64,000 nt of DNA from JAGXRK01 sp963714415 (GTDB taxonomy: Bacteria; Bacteroidota; Ignavibacteria; Ignavibacteriales; Ignavibacteriaceae). The position numbers and the translations under genes are program-made. Below, in pieces: positions 46,600 through 55,970 of the stretch. The stretch is from assembly GCA_963714415.1 (NCBI GenBank), contig CAVQOL010000005.1, forward strand, positions 124,001-188,000, read 5' to 3'. The notes beneath the pieces are model-generated. The model was not told where the DNA came from. It did no database searches and saw nothing but the letters and a program-made list of their open reading frames with translations. Numbering within the stretch: the stretch's first letter is position 1; each line of letters starts with the position of its first letter.

Positions 46600-47445
46600 A
46601 TGAAGCATTTAATAATATTTATAACAGCTTTTTTACTATCAGCAATATTAATAAGCTGCAGCGACCTGCAGGAAGATATCACTACACCGGAGCTTCCCGG
46701 AGCACATGCAAAAGGTATTATTAATCCTGTATCACCTGAATTTCATGGTCAACTTATTCGTGCTGAGAATTGGTCAATGAAAGGTTGTTTACAATGTCAC
46801 GGTGGTGATTATGCCGGTGGTATTGTGTCATCAAGCTGTTTATCTTGCCATACTCAACCGACAGGACCGGAAGCTTGCAACACCTGTCATGGTGATTTTT
46901 CCAATTCATCACGGATAGCACCACCAAGAGCTTTAAATGGAAGTATAACCAGTGATGATCCAGGAGTTGGTGCACATAATGCACATCTCTACGAAAATGA
47001 TTTAGGCGATCGGGTTCGATGCTCAACATGTCATACTTTCCCATCTTCATTTTATGCCGACGGACATTTAGGTGAAGATAATCAAGCTGAAATAAATTTT
47101 GGAAGAGTGGCAATAACAGGTGGTGTAACTCCTATTTATAATTTTGAAGAGAATACTTGTTCTGATACATACTGCCATGGTAACTTTGTATTTTACAAAG
47201 ATTCATCGGCTTATCCCGGATTGTACACTGCCGATTCCATGGTCGGTAATAATTTAACAATGAAATGGACTGAGGACGATGATGATGCCGAATGTGGTTC
47301 TTGTCATGGACTACCTCCAACCGGACACCAACCTTTTGGCTTAAACGAGTGTGCACCTTGTCATTCTGGTGTTGTTAATAATTCAGGTGATATTATTGAT
47401 CCGACAAAGCATATCAATGGCGTAATCAATGTTTTTGGTAACTAA
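46600..47445 (+). CDS. Multihaem lipoprotein cytochrome with CxxCH and CxxxxCH motifs
   Basis: 281 aa from ATG 46600. The signal ends in a lipobox (AILISC), so the mature protein begins with a lipidated Cys. Six CxxCH motifs (CLQCH, CLSCH, CNTCH, CSTCH, CGSCH, CAPCH) and one CxxxxCH (CSDTYCH) are seen; CxxxxCH followed by CxxCH is a pattern known from a Geobacter family of outer-surface cytochromes. Together with the lipid anchor this suggests an outer-membrane, probably cell-surface, electron acceptor for the conduit. An earlier in-frame TTG would lie inside the previous gene. A strong terminator follows. Confidence 0.88.
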   Translation: MKHLIIFITAFLLSAILISCSDLQEDITTPELPGAHAKGIINPVSPEFHGQLIRAENWSMKGCLQCHGGDYAGGIVSSSCLSCHTQPTGPEACNTCHGDFSNSSRIAPPRALNGSITSDDPGVGAHNAHLYENDLGDRVRCSTCHTFPSSFYADGHLGEDNQAEINFGRVAITGGVTPIYNFEENTCSDTYCHGNFVFYKDSSAYPGLYTADSMVGNNLTMKWTEDDDDAECGSCHGLPPTGHQPFGLNECAPCHSGVVNNSGDIIDPTKHINGVINVFGN

Positions 47446-47477
47446 GACAATGTATTTACTAAAGTTGTTATTATAGA

Positions 47478-47505
47478 AGCCGTTCAATATGAACGGCTTT
47501 TTTTT
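47478..47505 (+). terminator. Rho-independent terminator of the cytochrome operon
   Basis: Perfect 8-bp stem AGCCGTTC (47478-47485) / GAACGGCT (47491-47498), 5-nt loop, then eight T. It closes the four-gene operon and separates it from the peptidase gene. Confidence 0.9.
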
Positions 47506-47625
47506 AATTAATTCTTTTGGTTGCAAACATTTCTGATTATTTTTACCCATCCGAGTATTATAGGGTAGGGATATCAAGAATATTAGAATTTAATTATATA
47601 TAATTATGAAATTAGGGAGAGAATT

Positions 47626-50217
47626 ATGAAAAAATTCTTACTGTATTGCAAATTCTAAAAATCTATTTAGAAATCAACGTATTGTCTTTGTTGCTAATCT
47701 TTCTTCTTACTTTTAGTTCCACAACTTTTTCTCAATTAATTCAATCTGAAATTTGGCAGGATATGGCAGGAAAATTCAATTCAGCTTAGAGGGACAAAAT
47801 ATATTAATCCTTTAGTTTATCGCACCGTTAAACTTAATATCGATAACCTGGAAGGATTATTAAAGTCTGCTCAACTGGAAAAAGATCAGGCTTTGAGAAA
47901 TTCAAATACCTTAATCGATTTACCTTTGCCCGACGGAACATTCGGCAGATTTTACTTTGTTGAATCACCCGTTATGGCTGAAGAACTGGCAATGAAATAT
48001 CCAGAGATAAAAACTTTTGTTGGAAGAGGAATGGATGATCCTTATGCCTGGGTTAGATTTGATTTTACACCTCATGGCTTTCACGCAATGGTACGAACTC
48101 CAACCGGAAGTTATTTCATCGATCCGCACAATCAGGGAGATGTTGAACACTATATAAGCTATTATGTTACTGATTTCATTATTGAAGATTTTGAAAAATC
48201 TTGTGAGGTGATTTATGATGAAAGCAGAATTGAAGAAATGAAATATCTTCTTGAGGATGGAATTGCTACACCAACCGGATCACAGCTTAGAACTTACAGG
48301 CTTGCTTTAGCAGCAACAGGTGAATATACTGCATTCCATGGAGGAACAGTAGCTTTAGGATTAGCTGCTGTTGTTACTGCAGTGAACAGAGTTGTTGGTG
48401 TTTATGAAACTGACTTAGCCATACGAATGGTTTTAGTTCCAAATAATGATTTACTTATTTATACCGACGGTACCACAGATCCTTATACTAATTTTAGCGG
48501 AAGTACTATGCTAGGTGAGAATCAGACTAATGTGGATAGTATAATTGGAACCGCTAATTATGATATTGGTCACGTATTCAGTACCGGTGGCGGCGGAGTT
48601 GCTTATCTACGAGGAGTATGTGTTGCTTCAATCAAAGCCCGGGGAGTAACAGGATTGTCGAATCCTATCAGGAGATCCCTTTTATATTGATTATGTAGCT
48701 CACGAAATGGGTCATCAGTTTGGCGGTAACCATACTTTTAATGGTAATAAAGGCTCCTGCAGTGGTGCCAACAGAAATGCGTCAACTGCTTATGAACCGG
48801 GCAGTGGGACTACTATTATGGCTTATGCAGGAATTTGCGATCCTCAGAACATACAAATGCACAGCGATCCTTATTTTCATACTATCAGTCATGATGAAAT
48901 TGTTGCATTATACAAATTTCGGATCGGGAAATGGTTGTGCTGTTATTACTAATACCGGAAATAATGCTCCCGGTGTTACATGTTCCCGCAGGTGGATTTG
49001 TAATACCAATAAATACTCCGTTTGCATTAACTGGCTCAGCAACTGATACTGATGGTGATTCTTTAACTTACAGTTGGGAGGAATTCGATTTAGGTCCTGC
49101 GGGTGATCCTAATAATCCAAGTGGTGATGCCCCTATTTTCAGAGTATTCAATCCTGTTACTTCACCAACAAGAACTTTTCCAAAGTTATCCGATCTGTTA
49201 AATAATACTCAGACAATGGGAGAAATATTACCTTCATATTCCAGAAATCTGAAATTCAGATTAGTTGCCAGAGATAACCGTATCGGAGGAGGTGGTGTTG
49301 ACTATGCATTAATTTCATTCAGAGTAGCATCTACTGCAGGTCCCTTTGCAGTTACTTATCCCAATACTAATGTAACTGTTCACGGTTTATCCTCTATTAA
49401 TGTTACCTGGAATGTGGCAAATACCGATGGCGATTCTGTAAATGTTTCCAACGTAAATATTTTACTTTCAGTTAACGGCGGACAAACATATCCCTATACA
49501 CTTGCAGCAAATACGCCGAATGACGGTTTACAGGGAGTTACTCTTCCCGATATTCAAACGACTACTGCAAGAATTAAAGTTGAAGCAGTGGGAAATATTT
49601 TCTTTGATATTTCCAATGTGAATTTTACAATTGATGAATCTGTTCCTGTTGAACTAATATCATTCACTGCAGAAAATTCATCAGGAGGAATTATTCTTCG
49701 CTGGAAAACTGCTTCTGAAACTAATAATCTTGGTTTTAGTGTTGAAAAGAGTTCGGACGAAGCACAATTCAGTGAGATTAAGTTTATAGAAGGTGAGGGA
49801 ACTACGACCGAGCAAAATCAATATTCATTCTTTGATAAAAATGTAAATGTTGGAACAATATATTATCGTTTGAAACAAATTGATTTTGATGGAACTTATT
49901 CTTATTCACCAACAATCTCAGTTGAAGTTGCTTTGCCTTCACAATATAATCTTGGACAAAATCATCCGAATCCGTTTAATCCGGTTACAAAAATAAATTT
50001 TGAACTTCCTGCAGACGCCAACGTAAAACTGGTAGTCTACAATACTATAGGTCAGCAGGTGGCAGAATTAGTAAACAGTGATTTAAGCGGAGGACGGCAC
50101 GAATTTGATTTCAATGCAAAAGATTTATCAAGCGGAATTTATTATTATACTTTAACTGCAATTGGCAAGGATGGTAAGAATTTTAATTCAACAAAAAAGA
50201 TGATTCTGATTAAGTAA
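47626..50217 (+). pseudogene. T9SS-secreted reprolysin-like zinc metallopeptidase, five frameshifts as sequenced
   Basis: Secreted peptidase whose pieces join into one protein of about 860 aa. ATG 47626 follows AGGGAGA. A long signal segment (LLLIFLLTFSSTTFSQ) leads to a propeptide-like region, then the metallopeptidase domain with zinc motif HEMGHQFGGNHTF, Met-turn-like TTIMAYAGIC, later beta-sandwich domains and a type IX secretion C-terminal domain (GQNHPNPFNPVTKINF, GQQVAELVN, SGIYYYTL). Apparent indels: one A missing at 47629-47634, one G extra at 47769-47770, A extra at 48670, A extra at 48914-48916, T extra at 48981. Joined, the zinc ligands, glutamate and sorting signal are intact. 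Either error-rich sequence or a gene in early decay. Confidence 0.85.
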
Positions 50218-50289
50218 AAAACGATAACTTTACGATTTTATGAACTTGATTTAGGGGATTAGAATAAGTAATTTTGTGCGCTAAAAATC

Positions 50290-50380
50290 AGAGCCCATAG
50301 CTCGGTTGGCCCGTTCAAAGAACGAGGTCTCGTCCCGACAAAGGTCGGGACGGATTAGAGCATCTGGCTGATAAATATTA
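50290..50380 (+). pseudogene. Truncated tRNA-like copy with hairpin insertion in the D-loop
   Basis: The 5' end (50290-50309, ending CCCATAGCTCGGTTGG) matches the first 20 nt of the tRNA at 50402 with few changes, and TTAGAGCATCTG (50355-50366) matches its continuation. Between them are 45 inserted nt (50310-50354) containing two perfect hairpins: CGTTC-AAA-GAACG (50312-50324) and CGTCCCGAC-AAAG-GTCGGGACG (50331-50352). The match fades after the anticodon region, there is no T-arm, and it is not a working tRNA. It reads as a decayed duplicate that received a small palindromic element. Confidence 0.7.
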
Positions 50381-50401
50381 GATAAGGCATTAAAAAATTT
50401 C

Positions 50402-50475
50402 GGGCCCATAGCTCAGTTGGTTAGAGCATCTGACTCATAATCAGAGGGTCGGTGGTTCAAGTCCATCTGGGCCCA
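50402..50475 (+). tRNA. tRNA with CAT anticodon (elongator Met, or Ile2 after lysidine modification)
   Basis: Complete cloverleaf of 74 nt: acceptor GGGCCCA / TGGGCCC, D-stem GCTC/GAGC, anticodon stem TCTGA/TCAGA with loop CTCATAA (anticodon CAT at 50436-50438), T-stem with TTCAAGT loop, discriminator A. CCA is not encoded. Elongator methionine is the more likely identity; the sequence lacks the three G-C pairs of an initiator anticodon stem. A tRNA-Ile(CAT) cannot be excluded by eye. Confidence 0.93.
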
Positions 50476-50482
50476 CAAAAGA

Positions 50483-50513
50483 AAACCTCATCAGAACGAT
50501 GAGGTTTCTTATT
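50483..50513 (+). terminator. Terminator after tRNA
   Basis: AAACCTCATC (50483-50492), 5-nt loop, GATGAGGTTT (50498-50507), then TCTTATTTT. It begins 8 nt after the tRNA. Confidence 0.8.
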
Positions 50514-50624
50514 TTGGAGATAGAATTGTCAAGCACACTCATTTTGAGTGCTTTCTGAATCATTCTAATTTACAATATCTCTGATTCTGGTAAATAAAAT
50601 AATTATTTAATCTAATAAGGTAAT

Positions 50625-51294
50625 TTGAATACGCTTAGCTTAGACACAATAAAGAAAAAACTTTCAGATGCACCTGATATAATAGGAAAGAGTAAATATT
50701 TAAACTCGGCAGTATTAATTCCTTTAATTACTATTGAAGACGAACTGCATTTACTTTTTGAGAAACGTGCAATAGGGATAAGACAAGGCAGTGAAGTTAG
50801 TTTTCCCGGCGGTCAGTTTGATTTTAAGAAGGATAAAACGTTTCTTAATACTGCAATAAGAGAAACGAATGAAGAACTTGGAATAGCCGAAGAACAAATA
50901 GAAATTATTACAAAGTTCGGAACGCTCGTTGCGCCAATGGGATTAACAATTGATTCTTTTCTCGCTTATATAAAAATAAGCTCACTTAATGAATTGAAGA
51001 TTGATCAAACGGAAGTAGAAAAAATATTTACTCTGCCTTTAAGTTATTTTCCTTAATAATGAGCCGGAAATATTTTACTCGAGGCTTGAGATACATACTA
51101 TGGATAATGATGCAAATGGAAAAGCAATAGAATTACTTCCGGTTAAAAAATTCGGTTTGCCGGAATTTTATTCTAGTCCTTGGAAAAACGGGAAGTATAG
51201 AGTTATCGTATATAATACAGAACCTGACGTTATTTGGGGAATAACAGCCGAAATTGTTTATGAACTTTGCAGAATATTGAAGAGTGGTGAATGA
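50625..51294 (+). CDS. Nudix hydrolase, CoA pyrophosphatase-like, one frameshift as sequenced
   Basis: Resembles NudL-type CoA pyrophosphatases, which split CoA into 3',5'-ADP and phosphopantetheine. The UPF0035-like segment LLFEKRAIGIRQGSEVSFPGGQFD runs into a Nudix box AIRETNEELGI (REXXEEXG) near residue 80. The frame stops at 51054-51056 as given (TTT CCT TAA), but skipping one C of 51051-51052 restores SYFLNNEPEIFYSRLEIHTMDND and continues to 51294, giving about 222 aa. The C-terminal half (DVIWGITAEIVYELCRIL) is typical of the family, so the parts belong together. Start is TTG 50625; the stop overlaps the HAD gene start by 4 nt. Confidence 0.85.
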
Positions 51295-51947
51295 TTAAAG
51301 GAAAAATCAAGCATATTATCTGGGATTGGAACGGCACTCTATTTAATGACGTTGAATTGTGCAAAAATATTATGAATAATATTCTCAAACGATTTGATCT
51401 TCCTTTGCTTAGTCTTGATAAGTATAGAAAAGTTTTTACTTTTCCTGTTGAAGAATATTATAAAAAAGCCGGCTTGGATTTTAATGTTACTTCGTTTGAA
51501 ATTCTTGGTAAAGATTTTATGGATGAATACGAACAACGCAAATACGAATGTGATTTATATCCCGGTGTTACAGAGGGACTGAATTATTTTAATAATAATA
51601 ATATTTCTCAATCAATTTTATCCGCGTATCATTATAAAACTTTAAAAGAAGTTGTAGAATATTTCGGCATATCCGATTTCTTTGAAAAACTTTCAGGTCT
51701 AGATAATATATACGCCGGAGGAAAGAATTCAATAGGGAAGAAGCTTATTGAAGATTTACCTTATAAGAAAGAAGAAATAATTTTGATTGGCGATACTGTT
51801 CACGATAAAGATGTTGCGGATGAATTAGGTATTGAGGTTATAATTATTTCGAACGGGCATCAGGATTCAGCAAGGCTAAATAAACTGAACGTTCCTGTAT
51901 ATTCTGACTTTCAGTTATTTATGGAACAACAAAAAATCACAAATTAG
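51291..51947 (+). CDS. HAD-family hydrolase (phosphoglycolate phosphatase-like)
   Basis: 218 aa. HAD motif I is DWNGTLF (first Asp the nucleophile; the second acid position is Asn, as in a known subgroup with DWNGT). Motif II Ser is in LSAYHYKT, the motif III Lys is near GGKNSIGKKL, and motif IV is GDTVHDKDVADELG. A helical cap of about 65 residues lies between motifs I and II. Substrate is probably a small phosphorylated metabolite. The gene overlaps the Nudix gene by 4 nt (ATGA), implying coupled expression. Confidence 0.85.
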   Translation: MIKGKIKHIIWDWNGTLFNDVELCKNIMNNILKRFDLPLLSLDKYRKVFTFPVEEYYKKAGLDFNVTSFEILGKDFMDEYEQRKYECDLYPGVTEGLNYFNNNNISQSILSAYHYKTLKEVVEYFGISDFFEKLSGLDNIYAGGKNSIGKKLIEDLPYKKEEIILIGDTVHDKDVADELGIEVIIISNGHQDSARLNKLNVPVYSDFQLFMEQQKITN

Positions 51948-52005
51948 CTGCATTCCTTTAAACTTAAACCTGAACTTAAACAATTTCCTTGATCCGCCGC
52001 GTTTG

Positions 52006-52031
52006 ATTGAACATTTATCATTTACAATTAA
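52006..52031 (+). repeat. Dispersed short repeat copy
   Basis: Contains CATTTATCATTTACAATT just after the HAD gene, the same core repeated three times near 63.1-63.4 kb. It lies a few bases before the end of the minus-strand OmpA gene. Confidence 0.55.
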
Positions 52032-52042
52032 ACATTCTCTTC

Positions 52043-53812
52043 CTACTTCACTTCAACTTCGCTTACAGCCTGATTAGCCTGTCTCACTTCGGATAAGGAT
52101 TCAAAAAATCCAACTCTTACTTTGTGAAAATACCCCGAGACATTTGGGACTGTTGTTTGGGTTACGAAAGCATTAAATCCTTGAGCCCGGTAAATTGCTG
52201 CAACTTCCTCAGCGCGTTGTTTATTTCTCCAGGTCGATAGTTGTATGCAATAATTTCTTCCATCTGTTAAAATTACATCGGTAACATTTTTTTCATTATC
52301 ATAATTATATGGTAAGGCTTGTCCATAAATAATTGGTTTAACAGTCTGCGTTTCGGGTTTCTTTTCTTCAATTTTTACAGGCTCTTTAGTTCTGGTCTGC
52401 TCGTCAATAATAGGAAAAATTTCTATTCTCCTATTCTGACTTCTTCCATCTTCCGTGGTATTGCTGGCAATAGGATACTCAGAACCAAAACCTGTATACT
52501 TTAGGTATGTCGAATCCAGACCGGCATCAACAAAAGCGTAGAATATACTTTTAGCCCACTGTAGCGATAGGAATCGATTAGCCATATAGTCTCCCACATT
52601 ATCTGTATGACCAACAATAGCCCATTCAGAATAAATTGATTCGCTCAGACGTTTGGCAATGAATCCAACTTCGGATTTACCGAATTCATTTAGTCCGGGT
52701 TCATCGGTAAACAATTGATCAACATATAAAACTAATTTCTGTTTCGGATTACTGTCGAAATCAGGAACCCACAGAACACATCCAAATTCATTTACATAAT
52801 TTCCTTCAGGAGTGTCAGGGCATTCATCCAGGTAATCAGGTACGCCGTCCTCATCGGAATCAAGCGGACATCCAAATTCATCCACTTTAACTCCTTGGGG
52901 AGTATAAGGGCATTTATCTCTATCATCCGGTACATTATCTCCGTCAGTATCTATAACACAACCTTTTTCATCAACAATGTAACCTGCAGGTGTATCAGGA
53001 CATTCATCAAGGTAATCAGCTGCTCCGTCACCATCCGAATCAAACGGACATCCAAATTCATCAACCTTCACACCGAAAGGAGTTTTAGGGCATACATCTA
53101 ATTTATCAGGTACACCGTCAAAATCCGAATCTTTCACACCGCCAATCAGCAAACCAACTCCAACAGTTCCTGTAAAGAAAATATCATTTGCTGTTCCGCC
53201 TGAAACTTCGTTAGGAACTCTGTCAAGATCATCGGAAGGGAAATACTGAACGCCGCCTGAAATTGTTAAAGCAACTTTTTCGGAGATTAAAAATCTTAAT
53301 CCTGCATCACCAGCCACTGTAAAATTATGCGGAGAATATTCTATTTCTGTGTTATCTATCATTGGAACATAAACCTGATCTAATTGGTCTTTTATTTCAG
53401 GTTCAAAGTTAATGTAATTAATTCCCGCACTTATATATGGGATAAAAAAGTCAGTAAAAGCATAATTAAATGAAACACCTCCGCCAAGAAGAGTAATTCT
53501 GGTACGGAAACTTTCGGCACGACTTAAATTACCTGTTGATCCACCCTCACCGGCTAAATATCCGGCATTGATTGTACCTTTAAAACCCACAGTAGCATGC
53601 GAAAAAACAGGAAGAAAATATTCAAAATTACCTTTGAGTAAATAATCAGTTAATGGCTGTTTAAAATCTGAATCTGTATATGTTATACCGCCGTCCAGTG
53701 ATATAAGAAACTTTTCTGCCAGAGGGTCAATATCTTTTTTTAGATTTTGAGATTGTATTATTTGCGGATTGAAAAATAATAACAGAATAAATAGTATAAA
53801 TATTCTTTTCAT
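52043..53812 (-). CDS. OmpA-family protein with TSP3 repeats and SPOR domain (copy 1)
   Basis: 589 aa with signal peptide (MKRIFILFILLLFFNPQIIQSQ). Domain order: N-terminal beta-barrel-like region (about 25-215), four thrombospondin type-3 calcium-binding repeats (DSDFDGVPDKLDVCPKTP and three more, about 230-345), an OmpA C-like domain (about 360-470) and a C-terminal SPOR domain (about 515-589, YCIQLSTWRNKQRAEEVAAIY). In the OmpA domain the peptidoglycan Asp is present (VGHTDNVGD) but the usual Arg of LSxxRA is Trp (LSLQWAKSI), so wall binding may be altered. The SPOR domain could bind denuded glycan instead. A close paralogue lies upstream. Confidence 0.9.
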   Translation of the reverse strand: MKRIFILFILLLFFNPQIIQSQNLKKDIDPLAEKFLISLDGGITYTDSDFKQPLTDYLLKGNFEYFLPVFSHATVGFKGTINAGYLAGEGGSTGNLSRAESFRTRITLLGGGVSFNYAFTDFFIPYISAGINYINFEPEIKDQLDQVYVPMIDNTEIEYSPHNFTVAGDAGLRFLISEKVALTISGGVQYFPSDDLDRVPNEVSGGTANDIFFTGTVGVGLLIGGVKDSDFDGVPDKLDVCPKTPFGVKVDEFGCPFDSDGDGAADYLDECPDTPAGYIVDEKGCVIDTDGDNVPDDRDKCPYTPQGVKVDEFGCPLDSDEDGVPDYLDECPDTPEGNYVNEFGCVLWVPDFDSNPKQKLVLYVDQLFTDEPGLNEFGKSEVGFIAKRLSESIYSEWAIVGHTDNVGDYMANRFLSLQWAKSIFYAFVDAGLDSTYLKYTGFGSEYPIASNTTEDGRSQNRRIEIFPIIDEQTRTKEPVKIEEKKPETQTVKPIIYGQALPYNYDNEKNVTDVILTDGRNYCIQLSTWRNKQRAEEVAAIYRAQGFNAFVTQTTVPNVSGYFHKVRVGFFESLSEVRQANQAVSEVEVK

Positions 53813-53978
53813 TGGACTTTATTTCTAATTTTATAAAAAATCATCGATTTACGTTCAAAATTAAAGCCATAAAATAGATGATTTTTTGAGTTATTTATAA
53901 GATATAGATTTAGCAATCGGTAGAATTGAAATGTAAAATTTTTTTATTGTACTATTTGTTTACAAGTTCCTTAGTCAG

Positions 53979-54100
53979 CAATGAGTATGGAGCAGAGAGC
54001 ATAGCGGAATAACCTAATTATTAAAAAATTTAAGTGATTGTGATTAAAACCAAGGAATTCCTTTATTCCTTTTTTGCACTATGCGCCATGCTCTATGCCA
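53979..54100. repeat. Inverted GCATAGAGC-type short-word repeats between the OmpA genes
   Basis: GAGTATGGAGCAGAGAGCAT (53979-53998) and, inverted, TGCACTATGCGCCATGCTCT (54076-54095) share the word family GGCATAGAGCATGG. Between them is a perfect palindrome AAGGAATTCCTT (about 54051-54062). The same word family recurs at the end of the O-antigen ligase gene (61289-61334). Nothing else is recognised in the 293-nt gap. Confidence 0.5.
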
Positions 54101-54105
54101 CACGT

Positions 54106-55812
54106 TCACAAAACCCCTACAGCTCTTTCCTTTACAGCTTGAGCTTCACTCAGTGTGGAGTAGAATCCTACACGAACGCGGTACCATTTACCATCAAGCT
54201 GAGGAAGATTAACTTCTGTAACAAATGAATTATAACCGGCAGCTTTTAATTTTACAGCGTGAGATTCAGCCTTGCTTCTATCCCGCAATGATGAGACCTG
54301 AATTACATAAACCTTTCCATCGGTAAAAATCATTTCACCAACATTTTTTTCGTTATTTGAATTGTAGCTATAACTGCTTAAATCACTCATTTCCGAATTA
54401 TATCCGAAATTAGTCTGATCATCAATCAAAACAATCATAACCCTGCGGTTTAATGCTCTGCCTGTTTCAGTTGAGTTATCTGCAACCGGATTATCAGGAC
54501 CCATTCCAATCATATTAAATCTGTTTGATTCAATTCCTTTAGATGTTAAATAATTATAAACAGCTTGAGCACGATTGTAAGAAAGTTTTTTATTCAATTC
54601 AGGAGAGCCTGTGTTATCTGTATGTCCTTCTATTCTCCATTTGGTGTCAGGATATTCACGCATAACTTTTACCATTTTATCGAGTTCTGCAATTGCATTA
54701 GATAAAAGATTCGCCTTGCCTATCTCAAAATTTAAAGTACCCGACAAAATAAATTTTGTTTCGGGCATTACAGTAGTTACTTCCTGCTTAACCTCACAGC
54801 CCCATTTATCAACTTCAAAACCTATTGGAGTATCCGGGCAAAGGTCTTTATAATCAGGAATTCCATCACCATCGCTGTCAAAAGGACAACCTCTTTCATT
54901 GACAGGAACTCCATTTGGTGTATCGGGACAAAGATCTCTGAAATCGGGCACGCCATCACGGTCAGCATCTGAAGGACATCCGTTTTCATCTACCGGAATA
55001 TTTGCAGGAGTATTAGGGCATGTATCAAGATAATCCGGAACTCCATCTCTATCTGTGTCAACAGGACAGCCGAATTCATCAACTATCACGCCTATCAGAG
55101 TATTTGGACAAATATCTTCTTTGTCAGCCACTCCATCGCTGTCAGAATCTCTGATACCGCCAAAATAAAAATTCAAACCTGCCAAAGCAGAAAAGAAAAT
55201 ATCTCTGTCAGTTCCGCCAGAAACCGAATTATTTATTTTATCAAGGTTATCGGTAGGAACAAAATCTACTCCTGCGGACAATCTAAAACCAACAGACTCA
55301 TTGAATAAAACTCTGAAGCCCAGCTCACCTAAAATAATAATTGTATGCGGACTGAAATCACGGGTGATGGGAACTATTCTGTCTTCGCTGTCTTTTACTT
55401 CAGGTTCAAAATATAAATAGGAAAGACCTGCACTTAAATATGGTATAATTTTTTTTGAAAGTGCAATATTGTAAGTAGCTGCAGCACCTGCATAAAGAAT
55501 ATCTGTTCTGACATAATCTGCATCCGGAAAGGAAGAGGTTGTTCCGCCTTCGGCAGTTAAAAAGCCGCCGCCCACAAAGCCTTCTAAACCAAATACACCG
55601 GGATTAGTGCCCGGGAAGAAATATTCGAAACTTAATCTTCCTAAAAGGTCAATATCATTTTCCCTAAAGTCTGATCTTGTATAAGTAATACCGCCTTCGA
55701 TGCCAAGAGATGATTTCCCGGAAAGCGGATGCATTTGTTTTATATTTTGAAATTGTGCGATAGAAACAGTAGTTAAGGATAAAAACAATAAAACACTGAT
55801 CAGTAATCGCAT
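54106..55812 (-). CDS. OmpA-family protein with TSP3 repeats and SPOR domain (copy 2)
   Basis: 568 aa, signal peptide ending SIAQ, same architecture as the gene at 52043: barrel-like N-terminus, four TSP3 repeats (DSDSDGVADKEDICPNT and others), OmpA C-like domain and SPOR domain (VYVIQVSSLRDRSKAESHAVKL). Here the peptidoglycan-binding residues are both present (IEGHTDNTGSPELNKKLSYNRAQAV), unlike the other copy. A GAGGGGT precedes the ATG. The protein should anchor the outer membrane to the wall. The pair looks like a tandem duplication whose second copy has diverged in the wall-binding site. Confidence 0.92.
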   Translation of the reverse strand: MRLLISVLLFLSLTTVSIAQFQNIKQMHPLSGKSSLGIEGGITYTRSDFRENDIDLLGRLSFEYFFPGTNPGVFGLEGFVGGGFLTAEGGTTSSFPDADYVRTDILYAGAAATYNIALSKKIIPYLSAGLSYLYFEPEVKDSEDRIVPITRDFSPHTIIILGELGFRVLFNESVGFRLSAGVDFVPTDNLDKINNSVSGGTDRDIFFSALAGLNFYFGGIRDSDSDGVADKEDICPNTLIGVIVDEFGCPVDTDRDGVPDYLDTCPNTPANIPVDENGCPSDADRDGVPDFRDLCPDTPNGVPVNERGCPFDSDGDGIPDYKDLCPDTPIGFEVDKWGCEVKQEVTTVMPETKFILSGTLNFEIGKANLLSNAIAELDKMVKVMREYPDTKWRIEGHTDNTGSPELNKKLSYNRAQAVYNYLTSKGIESNRFNMIGMGPDNPVADNSTETGRALNRRVMIVLIDDQTNFGYNSEMSDLSSYSYNSNNEKNVGEMIFTDGKVYVIQVSSLRDRSKAESHAVKLKAAGYNSFVTEVNLPQLDGKWYRVRVGFYSTLSEAQAVKERAVGVL

Positions 55813-55970
55813 AGCTGGACCCCTCTGTAAATGTGAAATAGTTTAATTAAAAATTTTAGCTGAGTCTCAATCTTAACCCCGTTCTAGTTTACAAGCATAG
55901 TGCAAATGGTCTGCGTAGTAACAATAAAAATCAAGTATTACTCTATAATTTTTAGTACTCTAATTTATAG

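Noticed and set aside
50290..50380. Second functional tRNA
   Set aside because: No T-arm or 3' acceptor strand and a 45-nt hairpin insertion in the D-loop.
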